NCBI RefSeq assembly: GCF_001879205.1
Contig: NZ_MLFK01000011.1
Location: forward strand, 232,263 to 296,262
DNA: 64,000 bases
Reading direction: 5' to 3'
DNA from: Flavobacterium johnsoniae
Lineage (GTDB): Bacteria; Bacteroidota; Bacteroidia; Flavobacteriales; Flavobacteriaceae
A program made the position numbers and the translations under genes. Of the stretch, positions 26,743 to 36,741 are shown piece after piece. The number at the start of each line of letters is the position of its first letter. The first letter of the stretch is position 1. The notes under the pieces are model-generated. The model was given only the letters and a program-made list of their open reading frames with translations, was not told the DNA's origin and made no database searches.

Positions 26743-29577
26743 ATGTTAGAAAAAGACAATACTATTGAAGTTCTTGGTGCAAGAGTTCATAATCTAAAAA
26801 ATATCGACATTTCTATTCCGCGTGAAAAACTGGTGGTTATTACCGGTTTATCTGGTTCGGGAAAATCCTCTTTGGCTTTTGATACGATTTATGCCGAAGG
26901 ACAGCGTCGCTATGTCGAAACTTTTTCGGCCTATGCCAGACAATTCCTTGGCGGATTAGAACGCCCGGATGTAGATAAGATCGACGGACTTTCTCCCGTT
27001 ATTGCGATTGAACAAAAAACAACCAGTAAAAGTCCGCGTTCGACCGTAGGAACGATTACTGAAATATATGATTTCCTGCGACTTTTATACGCTCGTGGCG
27101 CAGACGCTTACAGTTACAACACAGGCGAAAAAATGGTTTCGTATTCTGATGAACAAATCAAAGATTTGATTATTCAGGATTTTAACGGAAAACGAATCAA
27201 TATTCTGGCGCCGATTATTAGAACCCGAAAAGGTCATTATGCCGAATTGTTCCAGCAGATTACCAAACAAGGATTTTTGAAAGTCCGTGTAAATGGTGAA
27301 GTTCAGGATTTAGTGGCAGGAATGAAACTGGATCGTTATAAAACCCACGATATTGAAATTGTCGTTGACAGAATGCTGATTGAAGATACAGAAGATAATC
27401 AAAAAAGACTGGCTGAAAGTATCAATACAGCCATGCATCATGGTGAAAATGTATTAATGATTTTAGATCAGGATACCAATGAAGTACGTTATTTCAGCCG
27501 AAATTTAATGTGCCCTACAACCGGAATTTCATACCAGAATCCGGAGCCGAATTTATTTTCTTTCAACTCTCCAAAAGGAGCTTGCCCGCATTGTAACGGA
27601 TTGGGAACAGTTCACGAAATCAACGTTAAAAAGATAATTCCAAATCCGAAATTATCAATTAAAGCGGGTGGATTTGCTCCGCTTGGCGAATATAAATCAT
27701 CCTGGATTTTTAAGCAGTTAGAAACCATAGGAGAAAAATTCGGATTTAAGATTACAGATCCAATTGAAAAAATTCCGGAAGAAGCCATGAACATGATTCT
27801 ACATGGCGGAAAAGATAAATTTACTGTTAGTTCAAAAGATCTGGGCGTTACCAGAGATTACAAAATTGATTTTGAAGGAATTTCTAATTTCATCAAAAAC
27901 CAATACGACGAAAGCGCAACCACAAGCATAAAACGCTGGGCAAAAGATTTCATGGACAAAATTAACTGCCCTGTTTGCGAAGGTTCTCGTTTAAAAAAAG
28001 AAGCACAGTTTTTTAGAGTAAACAGAAAGAATATCACAGAATTATGTGATATGGATATCTCTGACCTAACCGCATGGTTTCAGGATCTGAACACTCATTT
28101 ATCTGAAAAACAGCTTTTAATTGCTTCTGAAGTGGTTAAAGAAATCAAAGATCGTTTGAACTTCCTGATGAATGTTGGTTTGAATTATCTGGCTTTAAGC
28201 CGAAGTTCAAAATCACTTTCGGGCGGAGAAGCACAGCGTATCCGTTTAGCAACACAAATTGGTTCGCAACTGGTTGGTGTTTTATATATTCTGGATGAGC
28301 CAAGTATTGGTTTACACCAAAGAGACAATGAAAAACTAATTAAATCTCTGGAGCAGTTACGTGATATCGGGAACTCGGTTATTGTGGTAGAACATGATAA
28401 AGACATGATCGAAACAGCAGACTATGTAATTGATATTGGACCAAAAGCAGGAAAATACGGAGGAGAAATCATCAGTATTGGCACTCCGGCAGAAACTCTA
28501 AAATCTAATACTATTACTGCTCAATATCTGAACGGTAAAATGAAGCTCGAGATTCCGAAAGAGCGAAGAAAAGGAAACGGAAAGTTTTTAAAACTAACCG
28601 GTGCTACAGGAAATAACCTCAAAAATGTTTCTATCGAAATACCCTTAGGTCAATTAATATGCGTTACAGGAGTTTCAGGAAGCGGAAAATCGACTTTGAT
28701 TAACGAAACGCTCTACCCTATTTTGAATGCTTATTATTTTAACGGCGTAAAAAAACCGCAGCCTTATAAAAAGATTGAAGGTTTAGAACATATTGACAAA
28801 GTAATTGATATTGATCAAAGTCCGATTGGAAGAACACCGCGTTCAAACCCGGCAACTTATACCGAAGTTTTTACAGAAATCAGAAACTTGTTTACGATGA
28901 CTTCTGAAAGTATGATTCGCGGTTACAAAGCGGGTCGTTTCAGCTTTAACGTAAAAGGCGGACGCTGCGAAACCTGTGAAGGTTCTGGTGTAAGAACGAT
29001 AGAAATGAACTTTTTACCGGATGTTTACGTAGAATGTGAAACCTGTCAGGGAAAACGTTTCAACAGAGAAACACTAGAGATTCGATACAAAGGAAAATCT
29101 ATTTCGGATGTTCTGGATATGACGGTTGATGAAGCGGTTCCGTTCTTTGAAAACATTCCAAAAATTTACCGTAAAGTAAAAACAATTCAGGATGTTGGTT
29201 TAGGATATATTACACTTGGACAGCAAAGTACAACGCTTTCCGGTGGTGAAGCGCAACGTATCAAACTAGCCGGAGAATTGTCTAAAAAAGATACCGGAAA
29301 TACATTTTACATTCTGGACGAACCTACTACCGGACTGCATTTTGAAGACATTAGAGTTCTAATGGATGTTATCAATAAACTGGTTGATAAAGGAAATACA
29401 ATTCTGGTTATTGAACACAACATGGACGTTATCAAACTTGCCGATTACATAATAGACATTGGTCCTGAAGGCGGAAAAGGCGGCGGACAATTGATCGCCA
29501 AAGGAACTCCGGAAGAAGTAGCAAAAAACAAAAAAAGCTATACGGCTAAATTCTTGAAAAAAGAATTGGAAGCTTAA
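26743..29577 (+). CDS. uvrA: excinuclease ABC subunit UvrA
   Basis: The product is 944 residues from the ATG at 26743; a TTG at 26731 in frame is less likely because it lies near the expected transcription start. Two ABC ATPase cores are seen: Walker A GLSGSGKSS and GVSGSGKST, signatures LSGGEAQRIRLA and LSGGEAQRIKLA. Zinc modules CPHCNG, CPVCEG and CETCEG-CETCQG are intact. It recognises bulky DNA damage with UvrB in nucleotide excision repair. It stands alone with its own promoter box. Confidence 0.97.
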   Translation: MLEKDNTIEVLGARVHNLKNIDISIPREKLVVITGLSGSGKSSLAFDTIYAEGQRRYVETFSAYARQFLGGLERPDVDKIDGLSPVIAIEQKTTSKSPRSTVGTITEIYDFLRLLYARGADAYSYNTGEKMVSYSDEQIKDLIIQDFNGKRINILAPIIRTRKGHYAELFQQITKQGFLKVRVNGEVQDLVAGMKLDRYKTHDIEIVVDRMLIEDTEDNQKRLAESINTAMHHGENVLMILDQDTNEVRYFSRNLMCPTTGISYQNPEPNLFSFNSPKGACPHCNGLGTVHEINVKKIIPNPKLSIKAGGFAPLGEYKSSWIFKQLETIGEKFGFKITDPIEKIPEEAMNMILHGGKDKFTVSSKDLGVTRDYKIDFEGISNFIKNQYDESATTSIKRWAKDFMDKINCPVCEGSRLKKEAQFFRVNRKNITELCDMDISDLTAWFQDLNTHLSEKQLLIASEVVKEIKDRLNFLMNVGLNYLALSRSSKSLSGGEAQRIRLATQIGSQLVGVLYILDEPSIGLHQRDNEKLIKSLEQLRDIGNSVIVVEHDKDMIETADYVIDIGPKAGKYGGEIISIGTPAETLKSNTITAQYLNGKMKLEIPKERRKGNGKFLKLTGATGNNLKNVSIEIPLGQLICVTGVSGSGKSTLINETLYPILNAYYFNGVKKPQPYKKIEGLEHIDKVIDIDQSPIGRTPRSNPATYTEVFTEIRNLFTMTSESMIRGYKAGRFSFNVKGGRCETCEGSGVRTIEMNFLPDVYVECETCQGKRFNRETLEIRYKGKSISDVLDMTVDEAVPFFENIPKIYRKVKTIQDVGLGYITLGQQSTTLSGGEAQRIKLAGELSKKDTGNTFYILDEPTTGLHFEDIRVLMDVINKLVDKGNTILVIEHNMDVIKLADYIIDIGPEGGKGGGQLIAKGTPEEVAKNKKSYTAKFLKKELEA

Positions 29578-29609
29578 AATCTTTACTAAAAAAATCTTAA
29601 GCAGCGAGG

Positions 29610-29640
29610 CCTTTGTCAAAATTTGAAACTTTGACAAAGG
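29610..29640. repeat. TTTGTCAAAG hairpin, family C copy 1
   Basis: Arms CCTTTGTCAAA and TTTGACAAAGG are perfect (11 bp, 9-nt loop). There is no T tract after it, so it is not a simple terminator. A relative lies at 36536-36568. Confidence 0.75.
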
Positions 29641-29956
29641 TCTACGTTCAAATTTAGTCTACACGTTTTTTTCATCCTTTGTTTATTGGAACAAAATGTG
29701 ATTACACAATTCAAAAAAGAATTAAAATTGATATGCTGAGTGTGGTTAAAATAGTAAAGCCAATATTCAACACACCAATCTCCTGATAATGAATCCACAA
29801 CCAAAGTCAACACCCAAGAAATGTTACATTTAAATTAATAAATAGACATTCTTGTGACAATTCTCGAAAAAAGCAGTAATTTAGTACGCCCTTTTTGTCA
29901 AATTTTTGATTTTGGCAATTTTTTATGGGCAAAAACGATTGTTTCAATTGAAAAAT

Positions 29957-30016
29957 GATGTACTAGCCCTGATGGAGCGGCATCTCCCGACTTAGAAAAC
30001 AAGGCTTTTTAGCCGG
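29957..30016 (+). ncRNA. structured intergenic element, possible flavo-1-like RNA
   Basis: The words TACTAGCCCTGATGGAGCGG and CATCTCC match a motif I remember as recurrent in flavobacterial spacers. The 3' part has GGCTTTTTAGCC plus CGGAG followed by TTTTTTG, which looks like a terminator tail. It lies in the 602-bp spacer between uvrA and the LOG gene, which has no convincing ORF. Identity with the Rfam flavo-1 motif is a guess. Confidence 0.35.
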
Positions 30017-30179
30017 AGTTTTTTGTTTATTGGGAATTATAGTGGACATCAGGACACAAGCGATAGCGAACTAACGAAGTAAACAACTCCTTCTCTTTCG
30101 ACTACGCTCAGGATGACAACTTTGACCACAATGAAAGACAAAGCTAGAAATAAAAATATAAATAATTAAAATACCTAAA

Positions 30180-30908
30180 ATGAGATTAGAAGATTTTGAT
30201 AATGATGAGGACAAAGTAATTCAGGACCGTTTGAAACAAAAAACGTGGAATGAAATTAGAACAAACGACAGCTGGGCGATTTTTAAAATCATGGCCGAAT
30301 TTGTAAACGGTTACGAAAGCATGGGACGTATTGGTCCGTGCGTATCAATTTTTGGATCAGCGAGAACAAAGCCGGACGATAAGTACTATTTATTGGCTGA
30401 AAAAATTGCGTATAAAATCAGTAAAGCAGGTTACGGAGTAATCACAGGAGGTGGTCCCGGAATCATGGAAGCTGGAAATAAAGGTGCGCATTTAGGAGGC
30501 GGAACCTCAGTTGGGTTAAATATCGAACTACCTTTTGAACAGCACTTTAACCCTTATATTGACCATGATAAAAACCTGAATTTCGATTATTTCTTTGTGA
30601 GAAAAGTTATGTTCGTAAAATATTCGCAAGGTTTTGTGGTTATGCCTGGAGGTTTTGGAACTTTGGATGAAATGTTTGAAGCAATCACCTTAATTCAGAC
30701 TAAAAAAATTGGAAAATTCCCAATTATCTTAGTAGGTGTTGAATTCTGGTCTGGTTTGATCGAATGGGTAAAAACAGTTTTAGTGGAAAAAATGCACACT
30801 GTAAGTCCGGAAGATTTAAACTTATTTAAGATCGTTGATACTGAAGATGAAGTAGTTGACGTTCTGGATAAATTCTACAAGAAATACGATTTGAGTCCAA
30901 ACTTCTAA
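30180..30908 (+). CDS. LOG family / TIGR00730 Rossmann-fold nucleotide hydrolase
   Basis: The product is 242 residues. An N-terminal extension of about 50 residues precedes the Rossmann core, with FGSAR, GGGPGIMEAGN and the catalytic PGGFGTLDE. This family acts as cytokinin-riboside 5'-monophosphate phosphoribohydrolase or a related nucleotide glycosidase. The physiological substrate here is unclear. It has an ATG start and its own terminator. Confidence 0.9.
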   Translation: MRLEDFDNDEDKVIQDRLKQKTWNEIRTNDSWAIFKIMAEFVNGYESMGRIGPCVSIFGSARTKPDDKYYLLAEKIAYKISKAGYGVITGGGPGIMEAGNKGAHLGGGTSVGLNIELPFEQHFNPYIDHDKNLNFDYFFVRKVMFVKYSQGFVVMPGGFGTLDEMFEAITLIQTKKIGKFPIILVGVEFWSGLIEWVKTVLVEKMHTVSPEDLNLFKIVDTEDEVVDVLDKFYKKYDLSPNF

Positions 30909-30938
30909 AGTTTGAGTTCTATATTATCACAAAAAATG

Positions 30939-30963
30939 AAAGCTGTTTTTTAAAACAGCTTTT
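30939..30963 (+). terminator. intrinsic terminator of the LOG gene
   Basis: AAAGCTGTTTT pairs perfectly with AAAACAGCTTT (2-nt loop), and a T tract follows. Confidence 0.88.
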
Positions 30964-31040
30964 TTTATGCTATTTTTACATAAAACCAAAACAACTTTAT
31001 GCACGTAATTTAAGGTATATCTATAATTTTAAGCCAATTT

Positions 31041-33869
31041 TTGAAATCATTATATAAAATTATAATCCTCCTTTTTGTTTTATTTACTTCTATAAAACAA
31101 TATGCACAACATCAGTCTAAGATGGAAGTGGCGGTCAATCTTGAACTTAAAACACTGAATGTAAAACAGGATATTACTTATTTTAATACTTCTAACGATA
31201 CATTGGTTTCGATTGTTCTGAATGACTGGAATAATGCCTTTTCAGATAAAAATACTCCATTAGCAAAACGCTTTTCAGATGAATTTTATCGCGGTTTTCA
31301 TTTAGCAAAAGCTGCGGAAAGAGGAAATACCACCATTTTAAACCTGACCGATTCAAACGCTATGGCACTTGAATGGGAAAGAACAGACAAAAATCCTGAT
31401 TTTATTGTTGTAAGGCTAAATAAAAAGCTGCGTCCGGGAGAACAGATTGATCTTCATATCACTTATATTTCAAAAATTCCGAGCAGTAAATTCACGCATT
31501 ATGGATTTGACCCAAACGGAATGAATTTAAAGAACTGGTTTTTGAGTCCGGCGCGTTTTGAAAACCACCGCTTTACAAGATACAACAATTTCAACCTTGA
31601 TGATATTGCCAATGCGGTTACGAGTTATGAAGTTGAAATAAAAATTCCAAACGATTATACGATTACAACCGATTTAAATTCGGTTTCAAAAGACGTTTCT
31701 AATACAGCATACAGCACTTATTTATTTTCAGGAAACAACAGAACTGATTTCAATATGTTTATTGAAAAACAAAATAATTTTAGAAGTTATAATAACGGAA
31801 CGATTGAAGTACTTTCGGATTTAAAAAACAAGAAGATTACCGAAATTCAAAAAGCAATCGTAATCAACAGAGTTGCTGCCTTTGCAAATGAATTTCTGGG
31901 CAAATACCCGCATGAAAAGATTACTGTTTCTCAGGCAGATTATGAGCGAAATCCATTTTATGGTTTAAATCAGCTTCCGGCATTTATAAGTCCGTTTTCT
32001 GATGAGTTTATGTTTGAGATTACCTTCTTCAAAACTTATTTAAACAATTATTTAAAAAATTCACTCCGTCTTGATCCGCGAAAAGATAACTGGGTTTACG
32101 ATGGAATCCAGATTTATGCCATGATGAAATATATGGAAGAAAATCATCTGGACGAAAAAATGCTGGGAAGACTTTCTAAAATGAAACTCTTTAAAAGCTA
32201 CAACATTACCAACCTGACTTTTAACGAGCAATACAGCTATTATTATATGCTGATGGCACGTAAAAACCTGGATCAGCCTCTTGGGGATCCAAAAAATACG
32301 CTGATAAAGTTTAACGAACAAATTGCAAGCAAATACCGCGCAGGTTTAAGTTTGAGTTATTTAGACGATTACTTAAATCATAATATTGTTCCCGAGAGTG
32401 TTCAGGAATTTTATAATTTAAATAAGGTACAGCAGACAAATCGTTTTGATTTCGAAAAAATTCTGATTGAGAAAAGTCCGAAAAAATTAGACTGGTTCTT
32501 TAACACCATAATCGATTCGCGGGAAATTATTGACTATAAATTTACAAACGTATCAAGAACTGCAGACAGTGTAAAATTTTCGATAAAAAACAAAACAGAT
32601 ATTTATGCTCCAATTCCGGTATATGGCTTAAAGAAAAATGAAATCGTTTTTAAAGAATGGATTGAACCCAAAAAAGCCGATTCTGTTTATCAGTTTGATC
32701 GCAAAAATGCTGACAAACTGGTTATCAATTATGACAATGAAGTTCCTGAATTCAATCAAAGAAACAACTGGAAATCATTAAAAAGTCTGGTGATCACAAA
32801 TAGACCTATAAAATTTAATTTTGCAAAAGATTTAGAAGATCCCTATTACAACCAGATCTTATACATTCCGACGCTTACTTACAATTATTATGACGGATTT
32901 ACACCTGGAGTTCGTTTTCACAATAAAACGATACTAGACAAACCTTTTATTTTTGACATTAATCCCGCCTACTCTTTAAAGGCCGGAACATTATCAGGAT
33001 CGTCTGCTTTTTCTTGGAGTCAGTACTATCGAAACAGCACTTTGTATAATGTACGATATTCTCTAAGCCAGAACTATTTTCATTATGCGCCAGATGCCAC
33101 TTATCTAAGATTGAATCCAATGGTTCAGTTTCGAATTCGTGAAGAGAACTTTAGAGACAATAGAAAACAGCTTATCTTATTTCGTCAGGTAATCGTAAAT
33201 CGAGAAGCAAGTCAATTTATTACGGATAATTCCAAACCTAATTATTCGATTTTCAATGCGCGGTACGTAAACACTAAAACCGAGCTGGTTGATCATTTTA
33301 ATTTTATGACAGATGTCCAGTTTTCCAGTGGTTTTGGGAAAATTTCCGGAGAAATTGAATACCGAAGATTGTTTGAAAACAATCGCAAAATAAATTTGAG
33401 ATTATTTGCCGGAAGCTTCTTATATAACACAACAAACTCCGACTATTTTAGTTTTGGTTTAGACAAGCCTACTGATTATTTATTTGATTACAATATTTTT
33501 GGAAGATCAGAAACCACCGGGTTTTTTAGTCAGCAGTATGTAATAGCCGAGGGTGGTTTTAAATCTAAACTAAACCCGGCATTTGCTAACCAGTGGATGA
33601 CAACTTTAAATGTGAGTTATGCTTTATGGAACTGGATTGAAGTTTATGGCGACGTTGGTCTTGTAAAAAATAAACATCAAAAAGAGTACTTCGGATACGA
33701 CAGTGGAATACGTTTAAACTTAGTTCCGGATTATTTTGAACTTTATTTTCCGGTCTATTCCAATAATGGATGGGAAATTTCTCAAAATAAATACAGTGAA
33801 AAAATTAGATTTGTTGTCACTTTTGCTCCAAAAACATTAGTCACTCTTTTTACTAGAAAATGGTTTTAA
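31041..33869 (+). CDS. outer-membrane M1-peptidase-like protein lacking the zinc motif (pseudo-enzyme)
   Basis: The product is 942 residues. It starts at a TTG (no ATG nearby) that opens a signal peptide ending YAQ (22). Residues about 25-470 follow the M1 aminopeptidase layout (N-terminal beta domain, then helical catalytic-like domain). At the expected HExxH the sequence is FEITF (Phe325-Phe329), the GAMEN position reads GLNQL, and the third zinc Glu appears as Asp354. Residues about 600-942 are beta-strand rich and end in Phe (TRKWF), so they probably form an outer-membrane barrel. A non-catalytic role is likely. The gene is intact and single. Confidence 0.75.
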   Translation: MKSLYKIIILLFVLFTSIKQYAQHQSKMEVAVNLELKTLNVKQDITYFNTSNDTLVSIVLNDWNNAFSDKNTPLAKRFSDEFYRGFHLAKAAERGNTTILNLTDSNAMALEWERTDKNPDFIVVRLNKKLRPGEQIDLHITYISKIPSSKFTHYGFDPNGMNLKNWFLSPARFENHRFTRYNNFNLDDIANAVTSYEVEIKIPNDYTITTDLNSVSKDVSNTAYSTYLFSGNNRTDFNMFIEKQNNFRSYNNGTIEVLSDLKNKKITEIQKAIVINRVAAFANEFLGKYPHEKITVSQADYERNPFYGLNQLPAFISPFSDEFMFEITFFKTYLNNYLKNSLRLDPRKDNWVYDGIQIYAMMKYMEENHLDEKMLGRLSKMKLFKSYNITNLTFNEQYSYYYMLMARKNLDQPLGDPKNTLIKFNEQIASKYRAGLSLSYLDDYLNHNIVPESVQEFYNLNKVQQTNRFDFEKILIEKSPKKLDWFFNTIIDSREIIDYKFTNVSRTADSVKFSIKNKTDIYAPIPVYGLKKNEIVFKEWIEPKKADSVYQFDRKNADKLVINYDNEVPEFNQRNNWKSLKSLVITNRPIKFNFAKDLEDPYYNQILYIPTLTYNYYDGFTPGVRFHNKTILDKPFIFDINPAYSLKAGTLSGSSAFSWSQYYRNSTLYNVRYSLSQNYFHYAPDATYLRLNPMVQFRIREENFRDNRKQLILFRQVIVNREASQFITDNSKPNYSIFNARYVNTKTELVDHFNFMTDVQFSSGFGKISGEIEYRRLFENNRKINLRLFAGSFLYNTTNSDYFSFGLDKPTDYLFDYNIFGRSETTGFFSQQYVIAEGGFKSKLNPAFANQWMTTLNVSYALWNWIEVYGDVGLVKNKHQKEYFGYDSGIRLNLVPDYFELYFPVYSNNGWEISQNKYSEKIRFVVTFAPKTLVTLFTRKWF

Positions 33870-34041
33870 TTGAATAAATTTTAATCAAAAACATAAATTA
33901 TTATCAGAAAAAGAACAAAAACAATAAAAATAACATAAACAAACTACGTAGTTTTTTGATTTTAAATACAAATAATTAAATTATATTTATTTTAAAGAAT
34001 TATGATTATTGATTGTTTTTAAGTAATTTCGCAGACTCAAC

Positions 34042-36471
34042 ATGACCCCACAGATTATGATAACAGAAAAAAGCAATACTACGTTAACATTTGAAGATTT
34101 CAAAACTGAGGTATTGAACGACTACAGAATTGCAGTTACCAGCCGTGAATGTAGCCTTTTAGGTCGTAAAGAAGTATTGACAGGAAAAGCCAAATTTGGA
34201 ATTTTTGGTGATGGAAAAGAAGTACCACAGCTTGCAATGGCAAAAGCTTTTAAAAATGGGGATTTCCGCTCTGGCTACTATCGCGATCAAACTTTTATGA
34301 TGGCGATTGGCGAACTAACAGCAAAACAATTTTTTGCAGGTCTATACGGTCATACTGATTTAGAATACGATCCGATGTCGGCCGGAAGACAAATGGGCGG
34401 ACACTTTGTTACACACAGTTTAAACGAAGACGGATCCTGGAAAGACCTAACAAAACAAAAAAATTCAAGTTCAGATATATCACCTACAGCAGGGCAAATG
34501 CCAAGATTATTGGGATTGGCTCAGGCTTCTAAAATTTACAGAAATGTTGACGATATTACAATCAAAGACAAATTCTCTGTAAACGGAAACGAAGTGGCTT
34601 GGGGAACAATTGGAAACGCAAGCACCTCTGAAGGTTTATTTTTTGAAACCATCAATGCGGCAGGAGTTTTACAGGTTCCGATGGTAATGAGCGTTTGGGA
34701 TGATGAATACGGAATTTCGGTTCATGCTAAACACCAGACTACAAAAGAAAATATCTCTGAAATCTTAAAAGGATATCAGCGTGATGAAGACTCAAAAGGA
34801 TATGAAATCTTTAGGGTAAAAGGATGGGATTATGCCGAACTGGTTTCTACTTACGAAAGAGCCGGTGCCATTGCGCGCGAAGAGCATATTCCGGTTTTAA
34901 TTCACGTAAACGAATTAACACAACCGCAAGGCCACTCTACTTCTGGCTCACACGAACGCTATAAAAGTGCAGAAAGACTCGCTTGGGAGAGGGATTTTGA
35001 CTGTATCCGCCAGATGCGTTTATGGATGATTGCAATCAATATTGCTTCGCCTGAAGAATTAGCAGAACTTGATTTTGAATTGAAAAAAGAAGTTCTTGAA
35101 GCTAAAAAAGAAGCATGGAATTCTTTCATTAATCCAATAATTGAAGATCAGCAAAATTTGTTGAATTTATTGGAGCAGATTGCTGAAGCAAGTATTAACC
35201 ATAAAGAAAGAATCAGAAAATACATTACAGAATTAAGTGCTATAAAATCGCCTTTAAAAAAGGAAATGCTGGCAATCGCAAGAAAGATTTTACGCTTTAT
35301 TGAGGTTCCAAACAGTAAGGTCATTTTATCAAACTGGATCACAAACTTTATAGAAATTACTCAAGAAAAATTCAGCAGTAATTTACATTCAGAATCGGAT
35401 CAAAATGTATTTTCAGTTAAAAAAGTGCTTCCGGAATATGCTGAAAATGCTAAACCGGACTTAGACGGAAGAATGATTTTGCGTGACAACTTTGATGCTT
35501 TATTTAGCAAATATCCGGAAACCTTAATTTTTGGGGAAGATGTTGGAAACATTGGTGACGTAAACCAAGGTTTAGAAGGCATGCAGGAAAAATATGGAGA
35601 ACTTCGTGTTGCCGATGTCGGAATTCGTGAAGCTACCATTATTGGTCAGGGAATTGGGATGGCATTGAGAGGTTTACGTCCAATCGCCGAAATCCAATAT
35701 CTTGATTATTTATTATATGCAATTCAAATCATGAGTGATGATTTGGCTACATTGCAATACAGAACTGTTGGAAAACAAAAAGCACCATTAATTATCAGAA
35801 CACGTGGACACCGTTTAGAAGGTATCTGGCATTCTGGTTCTCCAATGGGAATGATTATAAATGCCATTCGCGGTATCCACGTTTTGGTTCCGAGGGATAT
35901 GACACAAGCTGCAGGATTTTATAATACGCTGCTGGAATGTGACGAGCCGGCATTGGTAATCGAATGTCTAAACGGTTACCGTTTAAAAGAAAAAACTCCC
36001 CTTAATTTTGGTGAGTTCAAAACGCCGATTGGTGTTGTTGAAACCCTAAAAGAAGGTGCTGATATCACTTTAGTTTCTTATGGATCTACTTTAAGACTGG
36101 TGCAGCAAGCCGCTGAGGAGTTATTAGTTTTAGGAATTGACTGTGAAGTTATTGACATTCAATCTTTACTTCCATTTGATGTAAATAAAGACATTGTAAA
36201 AAGTATCGCCAAAACAAATCGTCTTTTAGTAATAGACGAAGATGTTCCGGGCGGGGCTTCTGCTTTCATTTTACAACAAATTCTGGAAGAACAGGATGCT
36301 TACAAATATCTTGACAGCAAACCGCAGACTCTTGCTGCAAAAGCGCACAGACCAGCTTACGGAACGGATGGTGATTATTTCTCTAAACCTTCTGCCGAAG
36401 ATATTTTCGAGAAAGTATACAGCATGATGAACGAAGTTAATCCTTCTAAATTTCCAAATTTATATCAGTAA
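34042..36471 (+). CDS. 2-oxoacid dehydrogenase E1, alpha and beta fused
   Basis: The product is 809 residues. The alpha half (about 1-400) holds the TPP-binding region (GTIGNASTSEG). The beta half (about 470-800) holds FGEDVG, the transketolase pyrimidine domain and the C-terminal transketolase fold. Branched-chain or other 2-oxoacid E1 enzymes of Flavobacteriia are commonly fused this way. E2 and E3 are not in the window. Such proteins are sometimes mislabelled. An in-frame ATG at 34057 is an alternative start. Confidence 0.9.
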   Translation: MTPQIMITEKSNTTLTFEDFKTEVLNDYRIAVTSRECSLLGRKEVLTGKAKFGIFGDGKEVPQLAMAKAFKNGDFRSGYYRDQTFMMAIGELTAKQFFAGLYGHTDLEYDPMSAGRQMGGHFVTHSLNEDGSWKDLTKQKNSSSDISPTAGQMPRLLGLAQASKIYRNVDDITIKDKFSVNGNEVAWGTIGNASTSEGLFFETINAAGVLQVPMVMSVWDDEYGISVHAKHQTTKENISEILKGYQRDEDSKGYEIFRVKGWDYAELVSTYERAGAIAREEHIPVLIHVNELTQPQGHSTSGSHERYKSAERLAWERDFDCIRQMRLWMIAINIASPEELAELDFELKKEVLEAKKEAWNSFINPIIEDQQNLLNLLEQIAEASINHKERIRKYITELSAIKSPLKKEMLAIARKILRFIEVPNSKVILSNWITNFIEITQEKFSSNLHSESDQNVFSVKKVLPEYAENAKPDLDGRMILRDNFDALFSKYPETLIFGEDVGNIGDVNQGLEGMQEKYGELRVADVGIREATIIGQGIGMALRGLRPIAEIQYLDYLLYAIQIMSDDLATLQYRTVGKQKAPLIIRTRGHRLEGIWHSGSPMGMIINAIRGIHVLVPRDMTQAAGFYNTLLECDEPALVIECLNGYRLKEKTPLNFGEFKTPIGVVETLKEGADITLVSYGSTLRLVQQAAEELLVLGIDCEVIDIQSLLPFDVNKDIVKSIAKTNRLLVIDEDVPGGASAFILQQILEEQDAYKYLDSKPQTLAAKAHRPAYGTDGDYFSKPSAEDIFEKVYSMMNEVNPSKFPNLYQ

Positions 36472-36491
36472 TTTAGAATGTTTTAGATACA

Positions 36492-36518
36492 AAAAAAGCT
36501 CCAAATTGGAGCTTTTTT
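36492..36518 (+). terminator. intrinsic terminator of the E1 gene
   Basis: AAAAAAGCTCC pairs with GGAGCTTTTTT around an AAATT loop, followed by more T. It lies 20 nt after the stop. Confidence 0.92.
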
Positions 36519-36535
36519 ATTTTTTACCCTTTGTC

Positions 36536-36568
36536 AACTTTGTCAAAGTTTTAAACTTTGACAAAGTT
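36536..36568. repeat. TTTGTCAAAG hairpin, family C copy 2
   Basis: Arms AACTTTGTCAAAG and CTTTGACAAAGTT are perfect (13 bp, 7-nt loop). The core is shared with 29610-29640. It is followed at 36645-36675 by GGCTTCGACTTCGCTCAGCC, a word set related to CTTTCGACTACGCTCAGG at 30096-30113. Confidence 0.75.
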
Positions 36569-36741
36569 CTTTATGCAATATTTGCAGCGTTACTCACAGA
36601 GATCTCTCCGTTCCTCGGGTGACAAGATTGCGTTTATTTACTTTGAGGGCTTCGACTTCGCTCAGCCTGACAAAAACAAACAAAAAAAATCCGTTTAAAT
36701 CAGCGTCTTTGCGAAAGCGAATCCGTTCAAACTACGAGTAA

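Noticed and set aside
29616..29813. Minus-strand frame of 65 codons after uvrA
   Set aside because: It overlaps a hairpin repeat and has no recognisable protein features.
34042..36471. Two separate E1 alpha and beta genes
   Set aside because: The frame is continuous with no stop or restart between the halves; it is a true fusion.
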